DNA of 64,000 nucleotides from Sanderia malayensis (Eukaryota; Cnidaria; Scyphozoa; Semaeostomeae; Pelagiidae): assembly GCA_013076295.1 (NCBI GenBank), contig RQOL01000528.1:62001-126000 (forward strand), read 5' to 3'. A program made the position numbers and the translations under genes. Below the pieces are notes generated by a model that ran no database searches, had not been told where the DNA came from, and saw nothing but the letters and a program-made list of their open reading frames with translations. Of this stretch, positions 38,756-51,527 are shown piece after piece. The number at the start of each line of letters is the position of its first letter. Position 1 is the stretch's first letter.

Positions 38756-41721
38756 TTGTGGGAATGAATGTTACTTTTCATTAGTGTAAATTGCGCGAAA
38801 GAATGTTATATACTTTTTAGCTCTTTTTACATGGAATAATGTGTAAATTGTGGGAATCGATGTCATTTCTCAACAGTCTAAATTGTGGGAATGAATGTTT
38901 CTTTTCATTAGTCCAAATTGTGGGAATGAACTTTAAGTTTTTATTAGTTTTAGGTGTTTTTATGTTGATTCGTGTGTAAATTGTAGAAATGAAGGTTATT
39001 TTTCATTAGTGCAAATGGTGGGAATGAATATTATCTTTTTTATCTCTTTTTACCGTTTTTGCGTGGATCCATGTGTAAATTGTGGGGATGAAGGTTATTT
39101 TTCATTACTGCCAATTGTGGAAATGAATGCTCTATTATTGATTAGTTTTAGCTGTTTTTACCTTCATTCGTGTTTAAATTGTGGGAAGGAATTTTTTTCA
39201 TTATTGTCATTTATGTGAATCATGGTTACTTTTCATTAGTATAAATTGTGGGAAAGAATGCTATATTCTGTTTAGCTCTTTTTACGTGGAATAATGTATA
39301 AATTGTGGGAATCAATGTCATTTCTCAACGGTCTAAATTATGGGAATGAATGTCACCTTTCAATAGTGTAAATTGTGGGAATGAATGTCACTTTTCATTA
39401 GTGTAAATTGTGGGAATGAATATTATCTTTTTTATCTGTTTTTACCGTTTTTGCGTGGATTCATGTGTAAATTGTGGGGATGAAGGTTATTTTTCATTAC
39501 TGCAAATTGCGGGAATGAATCCTCTATTATTGTTTAGTTTTAGCTGTTTTTACCTTCATTCGTGTTTAAATTGTGGGAAGGAATTTTTTTCATTATTGTC
39601 ATTTATGTGAATCATGGTTACTTTTCATTAGTATAAATTGTGGGAAAGAATGCTATATACTTTTTAGCTCTTTTTATGTGGAATAATGTGTAAATTGTGG
39701 GAATCAATGTCATTTCTCAACAGTCTAAATTGTGGGAATGAATGTCACCTTTCATTTGTGTAAATTGTGGCAATGAAGGTTATTTTTCATTAGTGTAAAT
39801 TGTGGGAATGAATATTATCTTTTTTATCTGTTTTTACCGTTTTTGCGTGGATTCATGTGTAAATTGTGGGGATGAAGGTTATTTTTCCTTACTGCAAATT
39901 GCGGGAATGAATCTTCTATTATTGTTTAGTTTTAGCTGTTCTTATGTGGATTCATGTGTAAATTGTGGGGATGAAGGTTATTTTTCGTTACTTTAAATTG
40001 TGGGAATGAATGTTTCTTTTCATTAGTGCACATTGTGGGAATGAATATTATGTTTTTTATCTGTTTTTACCGTTTTTGCGTGGATTCATGTGTAAATTGT
40101 GGGGATGAAGGTTATTTTTCATTACTGTAAAATTGCGGGAATGAATCCTCTATTATTGTTTAGTTATAGCTGTTCTTACGTTGATTCGTGTGTAAATTGT
40201 GGGAAGGAATTTTTTTTCATTACTGTCATTTATGTGAATCATGGTTACTTTTCATTAGTGTAAATTGTGGGAAAGAATGTCATATTTTTATTAGTTTTAG
40301 GTGTATTTATGTTGATTCATGTGTAAGTTGTGGGAATCAATGTCAACTTTTGTCAGTCTAAGTTGTGGGAATGAATGTCACTTTTCATTAGTGTAAATTG
40401 TTTGAATGAAAGTTATCTTCTTTATCTGTTTTTACCGTTTTTGCGTGGATTCATGTGTAAATTGTGGGATTAATTTTATTTTTATTACTGTAACTTGTGG
40501 GAATGAATGTCACTTTCCTCTAGTGCAAATTGCGGGAAAAAACGTTAAATTTTTATCTGTTTTTGCCGTTTTTGCGTGGATTCGTGTGTAAATTGTGGGA
40601 ATCAATGTCATTTCTCAACAGTCTAAATTGTGGTAATGAATGTTTCTTTTCATTAGTGCAAATTGTGGGAATGAACTTTAAGTTTTTATTAGTTTTAGGT
40701 GTTTTTATGTAGATTCGTGTGTAAGTTGTGGGAATGAAGGTTATGTTTCATTAGTGTAAATTGTGGGAATGAATATGATCTTTTTTATCTGTTTTTACTG
40801 TTTTTGCATGGGTTCATGTGTAAATTGTGGGGATGAAGGTTATTTTTCATTACTGCAAATTGCGGGAATGAATCCTCTATTATTGTTTAGTTTTAGCTGT
40901 TTTTACGTTGATTCGTGTTTAAATTGTGGGAAGGAATTTTTTTTCATTACTGTCATTTATGTGAATCAAGGTTACTTTTCATTAGTATAAATTGTGGGAA
41001 AGAATGCTATATACTTTTTAGCTCTTTTTATGTGGAATAATGCGTAAATTGTGGGAATCAATGTCATTTCTCAACAGTCTAAATTGTGGGAATGAATGTC
41101 ACCTTTCATTAGTGTAAATTGTGGGAATGAAGGTTATTTTTCATTAGTGTAAATTGTGGGAATGAATATTATCTTTTTTATCTGTTTTTACCGTTTTTGC
41201 GTGGATTCATGTGTAAATTGTGGGGATGAAGGTTATTTTTCATTACTGCAAATTGCGGGAATAAATCCTCTATTATTGTTTAGTTTTAGCTGTTTTTACG
41301 TTGATTCGTGTTTAAATTGTGGGAAGGAATTTTTTTTCATTACTGTCATTTATGTGAATCATGGTTACTTTTCATTAGTATAAATTGTGGGAAAGAATGC
41401 TATATACTTTTTAGCTCTTTTTATGTGGAATAATGTGTAAATTGTGGGAATCAATGTCATTTCTCAACAGTCTAAATAGTGGGAATGAATGTCACCTTTC
41501 ATTTGTGTAAATTGTGGGAATGAATGCTCTGTTATTGATTAGCTTTAGCTATTTTTAACGTTGATTCGTGTGGAAATTGTGGGAATGAATTTTTTTTCAT
41601 TACTGTAATTTGTGGGAATGAATGTTTCTTTTCATTAGTGCAAATTGTGGGATTAAATGTCATGTTTTTGTTAGTTTTAGGTTTACTTATGTTGATTCGA
41701 GTGTACGTTGTGGGAATGAAT
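38644..41721 (+). repeat. Higher-order unit B7 (3,078 bp)
   Basis: It opens as a copy of 26.32-27.32 kb and then has ~392-bp cassettes at 39410 and 39802. It runs through the ATTAATTTTATTTTTATTAC monomer near 40460, a deletion joint near 40585-40602, and finally the 1.33-kb-type sequence (40763, 41156). The stretch 39155-39243 appears converted from 39547-39634. Confidence 0.78.
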
Positions 41722-41833
41722 GTTAATATGACTGAAAAAAGTAACTAAAAGTGTTTTCACTATTTTTCAGATAGATTAACATAGATTCACGTGTGAAATG
41801 TGGGAATGGGTGTAGATCTTGATCTGACATATA
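41722..41833 (+). repeat. E element 11 (type B2)
   Basis: AAAAGTGTTTTCAC with TTAACATAG. It matches E7 and opens a 1.33-kb unit. Confidence 0.9.
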
Positions 41834-43053
41834 TTGTGGGAATGAATGTTACTTTTCATTAGTGTAAATTGTGGGAAAGAATGTTATATACTTTTTTGTT
41901 CTTTTTACATGGAATAATGTGTAAATTGTGGGAATCAATGTCATTTCTCAACAGTCTAAATTGTGGTAATGAATGTTTCTTTTCATTAGTGCAAATTGTG
42001 GGAATGAACTTTAAGTTTTTATTAGTTTTAGGTGTTTTTATGTAGATTCGTGTGTAAGTTGTGGGAATGAAGGTTATGTTTCATTAGTGTAAATTGTGGG
42101 AATGAATATGATCTTTTTTATCTGTTTTTACTGTTTTTGCGTGGGTTCATGTATAAATTGTGGGGATGAAGGTTATTTTTCAGTACTGCAAATTGCGGGA
42201 ATGAATCCTCTATTATTGTTTAGTTTTAGCTGTTTTTACGTTGATTCGTGTTCAAATTGTGGGAAGGAATTTTTTTTCATTACTGTCATTTATGTGAATC
42301 AAGGTTACTTTTCATTAGTATAAATTGTGGGAAAGAATGCTATATACTTTTTAGCTCTTTTTATGTGGAATAATGCGTAAATTGTGGGAATCAATGTCAT
42401 TTCTCAACAGTCTAAATTGTGGGAATGAATGTCACCTTTCATTAGTGTAAATTGTGGGAATGAAGGTTTTTTTCATTAGTGTAAATTGTGGGAATGAATA
42501 TTATCTTTTTTATCTGTTTTTACCGTTTTTGCGTGGATTCATGTGTAAATTGTGGGGATGAAGGTTATTTTTCATTACTGCAAATTGCGGGAATAAATCC
42601 TCTATTATTGTTTAGTTTTAGCTGTTTTTACGTTGATTCGTGTTTAAATTGTGGGAAGGAATTTTTTTTCATTACTGTCATTTATGTGAATCATGGTTAC
42701 TTTTCATTAGTATAAATTGTGGGAAAGAATGCTATATACTTTTTAGCTCTTTTTATGTGGAATAATGTGTAAATTGTGGGAATCAATGTCATTTCTCAAC
42801 AGTCTAAATTGTGGGAATGAATGTCACCTTTCATTTGTGTAAATTGTGGGAATGAATGCTCTGTTATTGATTAGCTTTAGCTATTTTTAACGTTGATTCG
42901 TGTGGAAATTGTGGGAATGAATTTTTTTTCATTACTGTAATTTGTGGGAATGAATGTTTCTTTTCATTAGTGCAAATTGTGGGATTAAATGTCATGTTTT
43001 TGTTAGTTTTAGGTTTACTTATGTTGATTCGAGTGTACGTTGTGGGAATGAAT
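41722..43053 (+). repeat. Higher-order unit B8 (1,332 bp)
   Basis: Copy of unit B4 at offset 9,013. Private changes include TTTTTCAGTACTGC near 42180 and GTGTTCAAATTG near 42250. With the E-less sequence at 40.6-41.72 kb it makes about 1.85 tandem copies of the 1.33-kb form. Confidence 0.83.
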
Positions 43054-43165
43054 GTTAATATGACTGAAAAAAGTAACTAAAATTATTTTCACTATTTTTC
43101 AGATAGATTAACGTAGATTCACGTGTGAAATGTGGGAATGGGTGTAGATCTTGATCTGACATATA
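43054..43165 (+). repeat. E element 12 (type B1)
   Basis: AAAATTATTTTCAC with TTAACGTAG. Its flanks match those of E8 at offset 9,013, but its sub-type does not. Confidence 0.9.
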
Positions 43166-45159
43166 TTGTGGGAATGAATGTTACTTTTCATTAGTGTAAA
43201 TTGTGGGAAAGAATGTTATATACTTTTTAGCTCTTTTTACATGGAATAATGTGTAAATTGTGGGAATCGATGTCATTTCTCAACAGTCTAAATTGTGGGA
43301 ATGAATGTTTCTTTTCATTAGTTCAAATTGTGGGAATGAACTTTAAGTTTTTATTAGTTTTAGGTGTTTTTATGTTGATTCGTGTGTAAATTGTAGAAAT
43401 GAATGTTATTTTTATTAGTGCAAATGGTGGGAATGAATATTATCTTTTTTATCTCTTTTTACCGTTTTTGCGTGGATCCATGTGTAAATTGTGGGGATGA
43501 AGGTTATTTTTCATTACTGCAAATTGTGGAAATGAATGCTCTATTATTGATTAGTTTTAGCTGTTCTTACGTTGATTCGTGTGTAAATTGTGGGAAGGAA
43601 TTTTTTTCATTACTGTAATTTATGTGAATCATGGTTACTGTTCATTAGTGTAAATTGTGGGAAAGAATGCTACATACTTTTTAGCTCTTTTAACGTGGAA
43701 TAATGTGTAAATTGTGGGAATCAATGTCATTTCTCAACAGTCTAAATTGTGGGAATGAATGTTTCTTTTCATTAGTGCAAATTGTTGGAATGAACCTTAA
43801 GTTTTTATTAGTTTTAGGTGTTTTTATGTAGATTCCTGTGTAAGTTGTGGGAATGAAGGTTTTGTTTCATTAGTGTAAATTGTGGGAATGAATATTATCT
43901 TTTTTATCTCTTTTTACTGTTTTTGCGTGGGTTCATGTGTAAATTGTGGGGATGAAGGTTATTTTCCATTACTGCAAATTGCGGGAATGAATCCTCTATT
44001 ATTGTTTAGTTTTAGCTGTTCTTACGTTGATTCGTGTGTAAATTGTGGGAAGGAATTTTTTTTCATTACTGTGATTTATGTGAATCATGGTTACTTTTCA
44101 TTAGTGTAAATTGTGGGAAAGAATGCTATATTCTGTTTAGCTCTTTTTACGTGGAATAATGTATAAATTGTAGGAATCAATGTCATTTCTCAACAGTCTA
44201 AATTGTGGGAATGAATGTCACCTTTCATTAGTGTAAATTGTGGGAATGAATGTCACTTTTCATTAGTGTAAATTGTGGGAATGAATATTATCTTTTTTAT
44301 CTGTTTTTACGGTTTTTGCGTGGATTCATGTGTAAATTGTGAGGATGAACGTAATTTTTCATTACTGCAAATTGTGGGAATGAATGTTTCTTTTCATTAG
44401 TGCACATTGTGGGAATGAATATTATGTTTTTTATCTGCTTTTACCGTTTTTGCGTGGATTCATGTGTAAATTGTGGGGATGAAGGTTATTTTTCATTACT
44501 GTAAAATTGCGGGAATGAATCCTCTATTATTGTTTAGTTATAGCTGTTCTTACGTTGATTCGTGTGTAAATTGTGGGAAGGAATTTTTTTTCATTACTGT
44601 CATTTATGTGAATCATGGTTACTTTTCATTAGTGTAAATTTTGGGAAAGGATGTCATATTTTTATTAGTTTTAGGTGTATTTATGTTGATTCATGTGTAA
44701 GTTGTGGGAATCAATGTCAACTTTCGTCAGTCTAAGTTGTGGGAATGAATGTCACTTTTCATTAGTGTAAATTGTTTGAATGAAATTTATCTTCTTTATC
44801 TGTTTTTACCGTTTTTGCGTGGATTCATGTGTAAATTGTGGGATTAATTTTATTTTTATTACTGTAACTTGTGGGAATGAATGTCACTTTCCTTTAGTGC
44901 AAATTGCGGGAAAGAACGTTAAATTTTTATCTGTTTTTGCCGTTTTTGCGTGGATTCGTGTGTAAATTGTGGGAAAGAATTTTTTTCATTACTGTAATGT
45001 GTGGGAATCAATGTTACTTTTCATTAGTGTAATTTGTGGGAAAGAATGTTATATACTTTTTAGCTCTTTTTACATGGAATAATGTGTAAATTGTGGGAAT
45101 CAATGTCATTTCTCAACAGTCTAAATTGTGGGAATGAATGTCACCTTTCATTAGTGTAA

Positions 45160-45950
45160 ATTGTGGGAATGAAGGTTATTTTTCATTAGTGTAAATTGTG
45201 GGAATGAATATTATCTTTTTTATCTGTTTTTACCGTTTTTGCGTGGATTCATGTGTAAATTGTGGGGATGAAGGTTATTTTTCCTTACTGCAAATTGCGG
45301 GAGTGAATCTTCTATTATTGTTTAGTTTTAGCTGTTCTTACGTGGATTCATGTGTAAATTGTGGGGATGAAGGTTATTTTTCATTACTTTAAATTGTGGG
45401 AATGAATGATTCTTTTCATTACTGCAAATTGCGGGAATGAATCCTCTATTATTGTTTAGTTTTAGCTGTTTTTACGTTGATTCGTGTTTAAATTGTGGGA
45501 AGGAATTTTTTTTCATTACTGTCATTTATGTGAATCATGGTTACTTTTCATTAGTATAAATTGTGGGAAAGAATGCTATATACTTTTTAGCTCTTTTTAT
45601 GTGGAATAATGTGTAAATTGTGGGAATCAATGTCATTTCTCAACAGTCTAAATTGTGGGAATGAATGTCACCTTTCATTAGTGTAAATTGTGGGAATGAA
45701 GGTTATTTTTCATTAGTGTAAATTGTGGGAATGAATATTATCTTTTTTATCTGTTTTTACCGTTTTTGCGTGGATTCATGTGTAAATTGTGGGGATGAAG
45801 GTTATTTTTCCTTACTGCAAATTGCGGGAGTGAATCTTCTATTATTGTTTAGTTTTAGCTGTTCTTACGTGGATTCATGTGTAAATTGTGGGGATGAAGG
45901 TTATTTTTCATTACTTTAAATTGTGGGAATGAATGATTCTTTTCATTAGT
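45160..45950 (+). repeat. 527-bp-spaced duplication
   Basis: The cassette at 45198 recurs at 45725. The joint near 45410-45425 reads GATTCTTTTCATTACTGC, where the intact form (near 45933) has GATTCTTTTCATTAGTGCAC. The change from a TTAGTG to a TTACTG context inside shared TTTTCATTA sequence marks the recombination point. Confidence 0.75.
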
Positions 45951-46523
45951 GCACATTGTGGGAATGAATATTATGTTTTTTATCTGCTTTTACCGTTTTT
46001 GCGTGGATTCATGTGTAAATTGTGGGGATGAAGGTTATTTTTCATTACTGCAAATTGCGGGAATGAATCCTCTATTATTGTTTAGTTATACCTGTTTTTA
46101 CGTTGATTCGTGTTTAAATTGTGGGAAGGAATTTTTTTTCATTACTGTCATTTATGTGAATCATGGTTACTTTTCATTAGTATAAATTGTGGGAAAGAAT
46201 GCTATATACTTTTTAGCTCTTTTTATGTGGAATAATGTGTAAATTGTGGGAATCAATGTCATTTCTCAACAGTCTAAATTGTGGGAATGAATGTCACTGT
46301 TCATTTGTGTAAATTGTGGGAATGAATGCTCTGTTATTGATTAGCTTTAGCTATTTTTAACGTTGATTCGTGTGGAAATTGTGGGAATGAATTTTTTTTC
46401 ATTACTGTAATTTGTGGGAATGAATGTTTCTTTTCATTAGTGCAAATTGTGGGATAAAATGTCATGTTTTTGTTAGTTTTAGGTTTACTTATGTTGATTC
46501 GAGTGTACGTTGTGGGAATGAAT

Positions 46524-46634
46524 GTTAATATGACTAAAAAAGTAACTAAAATTATTTTCACTATTTTTCAGATAGATTAACGTAGATTCACGTGTGAAAT
46601 GTGGGAATGGGTGTAGATCTTGATCTGACATATA
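46524..46634 (+). repeat. E element 13 (type B1)
   Basis: B1 with a private GACTAAAAAAGTAAC (G to A, and one base shorter). Confidence 0.9.
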
Positions 46635-49600
46635 TTGTGGGAATGAATGTTACTTTTCATTAGTGTAAATTGTGGGAAAGAATGTTATATACTTTTTAGC
46701 TCTTTTTACATGGAATAATGTGTAAATTGTGGGAATCGATGTCATTTCTCAACAGTCTAAATTGTGGGAATGAATGTTATTTTTCATTAGTGCAAATGGT
46801 GGGAATGAATATTATCTTTTTTATCTCTTTTTACCGTTTTTGCGTGGATCCATGTGTAAATTGGGGGATGAAGGTTATTTTTCATTACTGCAAATTGTGG
46901 AAATGAATGCTCTATTATTGATTAGTTTTAGCTGTTCTTACGTTGATTCGTGTGTAAATTGTGGGAAGGAATTTTTTTCATTACTGTAATTTATGTGAAT
47001 CATGGTTACTGTTCATTAGTGTAAATTGTGGGAAAGAATGCTACATACTTTTTAGCTCTTTTAACGTGGAATAATGTGTAAATTGTGGGAATCAATGTCA
47101 TTTCTCAACAGCCTAAATTGTGGGAATGAATGTTTCTTTTCATTAGTGCAAATTGTGGGAATGAACCTTAAGTTTTTATTAGTTTTAGGTGTTTTTATGT
47201 AGATTCCTGTGTAAGTTGTGGGAATGAAGGTTATGTTTCATTAGTGTAAATTGTGGGAATGAATATTATCTTTTTTATCTCTTTTTACTGTTTTTGCGTG
47301 GGTTCATGTGTAAATTGTGGGGATGAAGGTTATTTTCCATTACTGTAAAATTGCGGGAATGAATCCTCTATTATTGTTTAGTTATAGCTGTTCTTACGTT
47401 GATTCGTGTGTAAATTGTGGGAAGGAATTTTTTTTCATTACTGTTATTTATGTGAATCATGGTTACTTTTCATTAGTGTAAATTGTGGGAAAGGATGTCA
47501 TATTTTTATTAGTTTTAGGTGTATTTATGTTGATTCATGTGTAAGTTGTGGGAATCAATGTCAACTTTCGTCAGTCTAAGTTGTGGGAATGAATGTCACT
47601 TTTCATTAGTGTAAATTGTTTGAATGAAATTTATCTTCTTTATCTGTTTTTACCGTTTTTGCGTGGATTCATGTGTAAATTGTGGGATTAATTTTATTTT
47701 TATTACTGTAACTTGTGGGAATGAATGTCACTTTCCTTTAGTGCAAATTGCGGGAAAGAACGTTAAATTTTTATCTGTTTTTGCCGTTTTTGCGTGGATT
47801 TGTGTGTAAATTGTGGGAATGAATTTTTTTCATTACTGTAATGTGTGGGAATCAATGTTACTTTTCATTAGTGTAATTTGTGGGAAAGAATGTTATATAC
47901 TTTTTAGCTCTTTTTACATGGAATAATGTGTAAATTGTGGGAATCAATGTCCTTTCTCAACAGTCTAAATTGTGGGAATGAATGTTTCTTTTCATTAGTC
48001 AAAATTGTGGGAATGAACTTTAAGTTTTTATTAGTTTTAGGTGTTTTTATGTTGATTCGTGTGTAAATTGTAGAAATGAAGGTTATTTTTCATTAGTGCA
48101 AATGGTGGGAATGAATATTATCTTTTTTATCTCTTTTTACCGTTTTTGCGTGGATCCATGTGTAAATTGTGGGGATGAAGGTTATTTTTCATTACTGCAA
48201 ATTGTGGAAATGAATGCTCTATTATTGATTAGTTTTAGCTGTTCTTACGTTGATTCGTGTTTAAATTGTGGGAAGGAATTTTTTTTCATTACTGTGATTT
48301 ATGTGAATCATGGTTACTTTTCATTAGTGTAAATTGTGGGAAAGAATGCTATATACTGTTTAGCTCTTTTTACGTGGAATAATGTATAAATTGTGGGAAT
48401 CAATGTCATTTCTCAACAGTCTAAATTGTGGGGATAAATGTCACCTTTCATTAGTGTAAATTATGGGAATGAATGTCACTTTTCATTAGTGTAAATTGTG
48501 GGAATGAATATTATCTTTTTTATCTGTTTTTACCGTTTTTGCGTGGATTCATGTGTAAATTGTGGGGATGAAGGTTATTTTTCATTACTGCAAATTGCGG
48601 GAATGAATCCTCTATTATTGTTTAGTTTTAGCTGTTTTTACGTTGATTCGTGTTTAAATTGTGGGAAGGAATTTTTTTTCATTACTGTCATTTATGTGAA
48701 TCATGGTTACTTTTCATTAGTATAAATTGTGGGAAAGAATGCTATATACTTTTTAGCTCTTTTTATGTGGAATAATGTGTAAATTGTGGGAATCAATGTC
48801 ATTTCTCAACAGTCTAAATTGTGGGAATGAATGTCACCTTTCATTAGTGTAAATTGTGGGAATGAAGGTTATTTTTCATTAGTGTAAATTGTGGGAATGA
48901 ATATTATCTTTTTTATCTGTTTTTACCGTTTTTGCGTGGATTCATGTGTAAATTGTGGGGATGAAGGTTATTTTTCCTTACTGCAAATTGCGGGAGTGAA
49001 TCTTCTATTATTGTTTAGTTTTAGCTGTTCTTACGTGGATTCATGTGTAAATTGTGGGAATCAATGTCAACTTTCATTACTTTAAATTGTGGGAATGAAT
49101 GATTCTTTTCATTAGTGCACATTGTGGGAATGAATATTATGTTTTTTATCTGCTTTTACCGTTTTTGCGTGGATTCATGTGTAAATTGTGGGGATGAAGG
49201 TTATTTTTCATTACTGCAAATTGCGGGAATGAATCCTCTATTATTGTTTAGTTATAGCTGTTTTTACGTTGATTCGTGTGTAAATTGTGGGAAGGAATTT
49301 TTTTTCATTACTGTCATTTATGTGAATCATGGTTACTTTTCATTAGTGTAAATTGTGGGAAAGAATGTCATATTTTTATTAGTTTTAGGTGTATTTATGT
49401 TGATTCATGTGTAAGTTGTGGGAATCAATGTCAACTTTCGTCAGTCTAAGTTGTGGGAATGAATGTCACTTTTCATCAGTGTAAATTGTTTGAATGAAAG
49501 TTATCTTCTTTATCTGTTTTTACCGTTTTTGCGTGGATTCATGTGTAAATTGTGGGATTAATTTTATTTTTATTACTGTAACTTGTGGGAATGAATGTCA

Positions 49601-50082
49601 CTTTCCTCTAGTGCAAATTGCGGGAAAAAACGTTAAATTTTTATCTGTTTTTGCCGTTTTTGCGTGGATTCGTGTGTAAATTGTGGGAATGAATTTTTTT
49701 CATTACTGTAATGTGTGGGAATCAATGTTACTTTTCATTAGTGTAATTTGTGGGAAAGAATGCTATATTTTTTAGCTCTTTTTACGTGGAATAATATGTA
49801 AATTGTCGGAATCAATGTCAACTTTTATCAGTCTAAATTGTGGGAATGAATGTCACTTTTCATTAGTGTAAATTGTGGGAATGAATGATCTGTTATTGAT
49901 TAGCTTTAGCTATTTTTAACGTTGATTCGTGTGGAAATTGTGGGAATGAATTTTTTTTCATTAGTGTAATTTGTGGGAATGAATGTTTCTTTTCATTAGT
50001 GCAAATTGTGGGATTAAATGTCATGTTTTTGTTAGTTTTAGGTTTACTTATGTTGATTCGAGTGTACGTTGTGGGAATGAAT
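46524..50082 (+). repeat. Higher-order unit B10 (3,559 bp)
   Basis: It starts like B9 and B5 but lacks about 107 bp near 46775, where two monomers between GGGAATGAATG and TTATTTTTCATTAG are missing. It has a short deletion that makes AAATTGGGGGATG near 46861. The GATCCATG cassette occurs twice (about 46.8 and 48.1 kb), and the unit ends with B2-like sequence (48498, 48891, 49115, 49494). The segment 47624-47809 repeats 44780-44965 at offset 2,844. Confidence 0.78.
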
Positions 50083-50194
50083 GTTAATATGACTGAAAAA
50101 AGTAACTAAAAGTGTTTTCACTATTTTTCAGATAGATTAACATAGATTCACGTGTGAAATGTGGGAATGGGTGTAGATCTTGATCTGACATATA
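50083..50194 (+). repeat. E element 14 (type B2)
   Basis: AAAAGTGTTTTCAC with TTAACATAG; opens the third 1.33-kb unit. Confidence 0.9.
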
Positions 50195-51415
50195 TTGTGG
50201 GAATGAATGTTACTTTTCATTAGTGTAAATTGTGGGAAAGAATGTTATATACTTTTTTGTTCTTTTTACATGGAATAATGTGTAAATTGTGGGAATCAAT
50301 GTCATTTCTCAACAGTCTAAATTGTGGTAATGAATGTTTCTTTTCATTAGTGCAAATTGTGGGAATGAACTTTAAGTTTTTATTAGTTTTAGGTGTTTTT
50401 ATGTAGATTCGTGTGTAAGTTGTGGGAATGAAGGTTATGTTTCATTAGTGTAAATTGTGGGAATGAATATTATCTTTTTTATCTGTTTTTACTGTTTTTG
50501 CGTGGGTTCATGTGTAAATTGTGGGGATGAAGGTTATTTTTCATTACTGCAAATTGCGGGAATGAATCCTCTATTATTGTTTAGTTTTAGCTGTTTTTAC
50601 GTTGATTCGTGTTTAAATTGTGGGAAGGAATTTTTTTTCATTACTGTCATTTATGTGAATCAAGGTTACTTTTCATTAGCATAAATTGTGGGAATGAATG
50701 CTATATACTTTTTAGCTCTTTTTATGTGGAATAATGCGTAAATTGTGGGAATCAATGTCATTTCTCAACAGTCTAAATTGTGGGAATGAATGTCACCTTT
50801 CATTAGTGTAAATTGTGGGAATGAAGGTTATTTTTCATTAGTGTAAATTGTGGGAATGAATATTATCTTTTTTATCTGTTTTTACCGTTTTTGCGTGGAT
50901 TCATGTGTAAATTGTGGGGATGAAGGTTATTTTTCATTACTGCAAATTGCGGGAATAAATCCTCTATTATTGTTTAGTTTTAGCTGTTTTTACGTTGATT
51001 CGTGTTTAAATTGTGGGAAGGAATTTTTTTTCATTACTGTCATTTATGTGAATCATGGTTACTTTTCATTAGTATAAATTGTGGGAAAGAATGCTATATA
51101 CTTTTTAGCTCTTTTTATGTGGAATAATGTGTAAATTGTGGGAATCAATGTCATTTCTCAACAGTCTAAATTGTGGGAATGAATGTCACCTTTCATTTGT
51201 GTAAATTGTGGGAATGAATGCTCTGTTATTGATTAGCTTTAGCTATTTTTAACGTTGATTCGTGTGGAAATTGTGGGAATGAATTTTTTTTCATTACTGT
51301 AATTTGTGGGAATGAATGTTTCTTTTCATTAGTGCAAATTGTGGGATTAAATGTCATGTTTTTGTTAGTTTTAGGTTTACTTATGTTGATTCGAGTGTAC
51401 GTTGTGGGAATGAAT
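50083..51415 (+). repeat. Higher-order unit B11 (1,333 bp)
   Basis: Third E-bounded copy of the 1.33-kb form, with cassettes at 50457 and 50850. Private changes are ATTAGCATAAATTG near 50679 and GGGAATGAATGCTATATAC near 50690, where relatives have GGGAAAGAATG. Confidence 0.82.
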
Positions 51416-51527
51416 GTTAATATGACTGAAAAAAGTAACTAAAATTATTTTCACTATTTTTCAGATAGGTTAACGTAGATTCACGTGTGAAATGTGGCAA
51501 TGGGTGTAGATCTTGATCTGACATATT
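51416..51527 (+). repeat. E element 15 (type B1)
   Basis: B1 with three private changes: CAGATAGGTTAAC, GTGGCAATGGG and GACATATTTTG. Confidence 0.88.

Larger units (their letters stand above)
38340..38787 (+). repeat. 224-bp direct duplication containing two E elements
   Basis: Two copies of a 224-bp stretch (about 38340-38563 and 38564-38787) put two E elements only 224 bp apart. The joint reads TTAGTGCAAATTGCGGGATT, where the normal sequence has TTAGTGTAAATTG with a GAAAG continuation. The left copy has a private G in GATCGGACATAT. The intervening unit is thus reduced to a single closing segment. Confidence 0.85.
43054..46523 (+). repeat. Higher-order unit B9 (3,470 bp)
   Basis: From 43054 to about 45.10 kb it copies 34041-36.09 kb (offset 9,013-9,014), including a shared loss of TC or C in TGTTATTTTTATTAG (34390, 43403). 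After 45.10 kb it changes to B2/B3-like order and contains a 527-bp direct duplication (45198 and 45725). It ends with the standard closing segment. Confidence 0.8.

Noticed and set aside
46334..46561. Minus-strand open frames (also 4038-4241, 58340-58537, 60094-60291)
   Set aside because: They are reverse translations of the same monomers, are present in only some copies and are broken by single-base changes in others.
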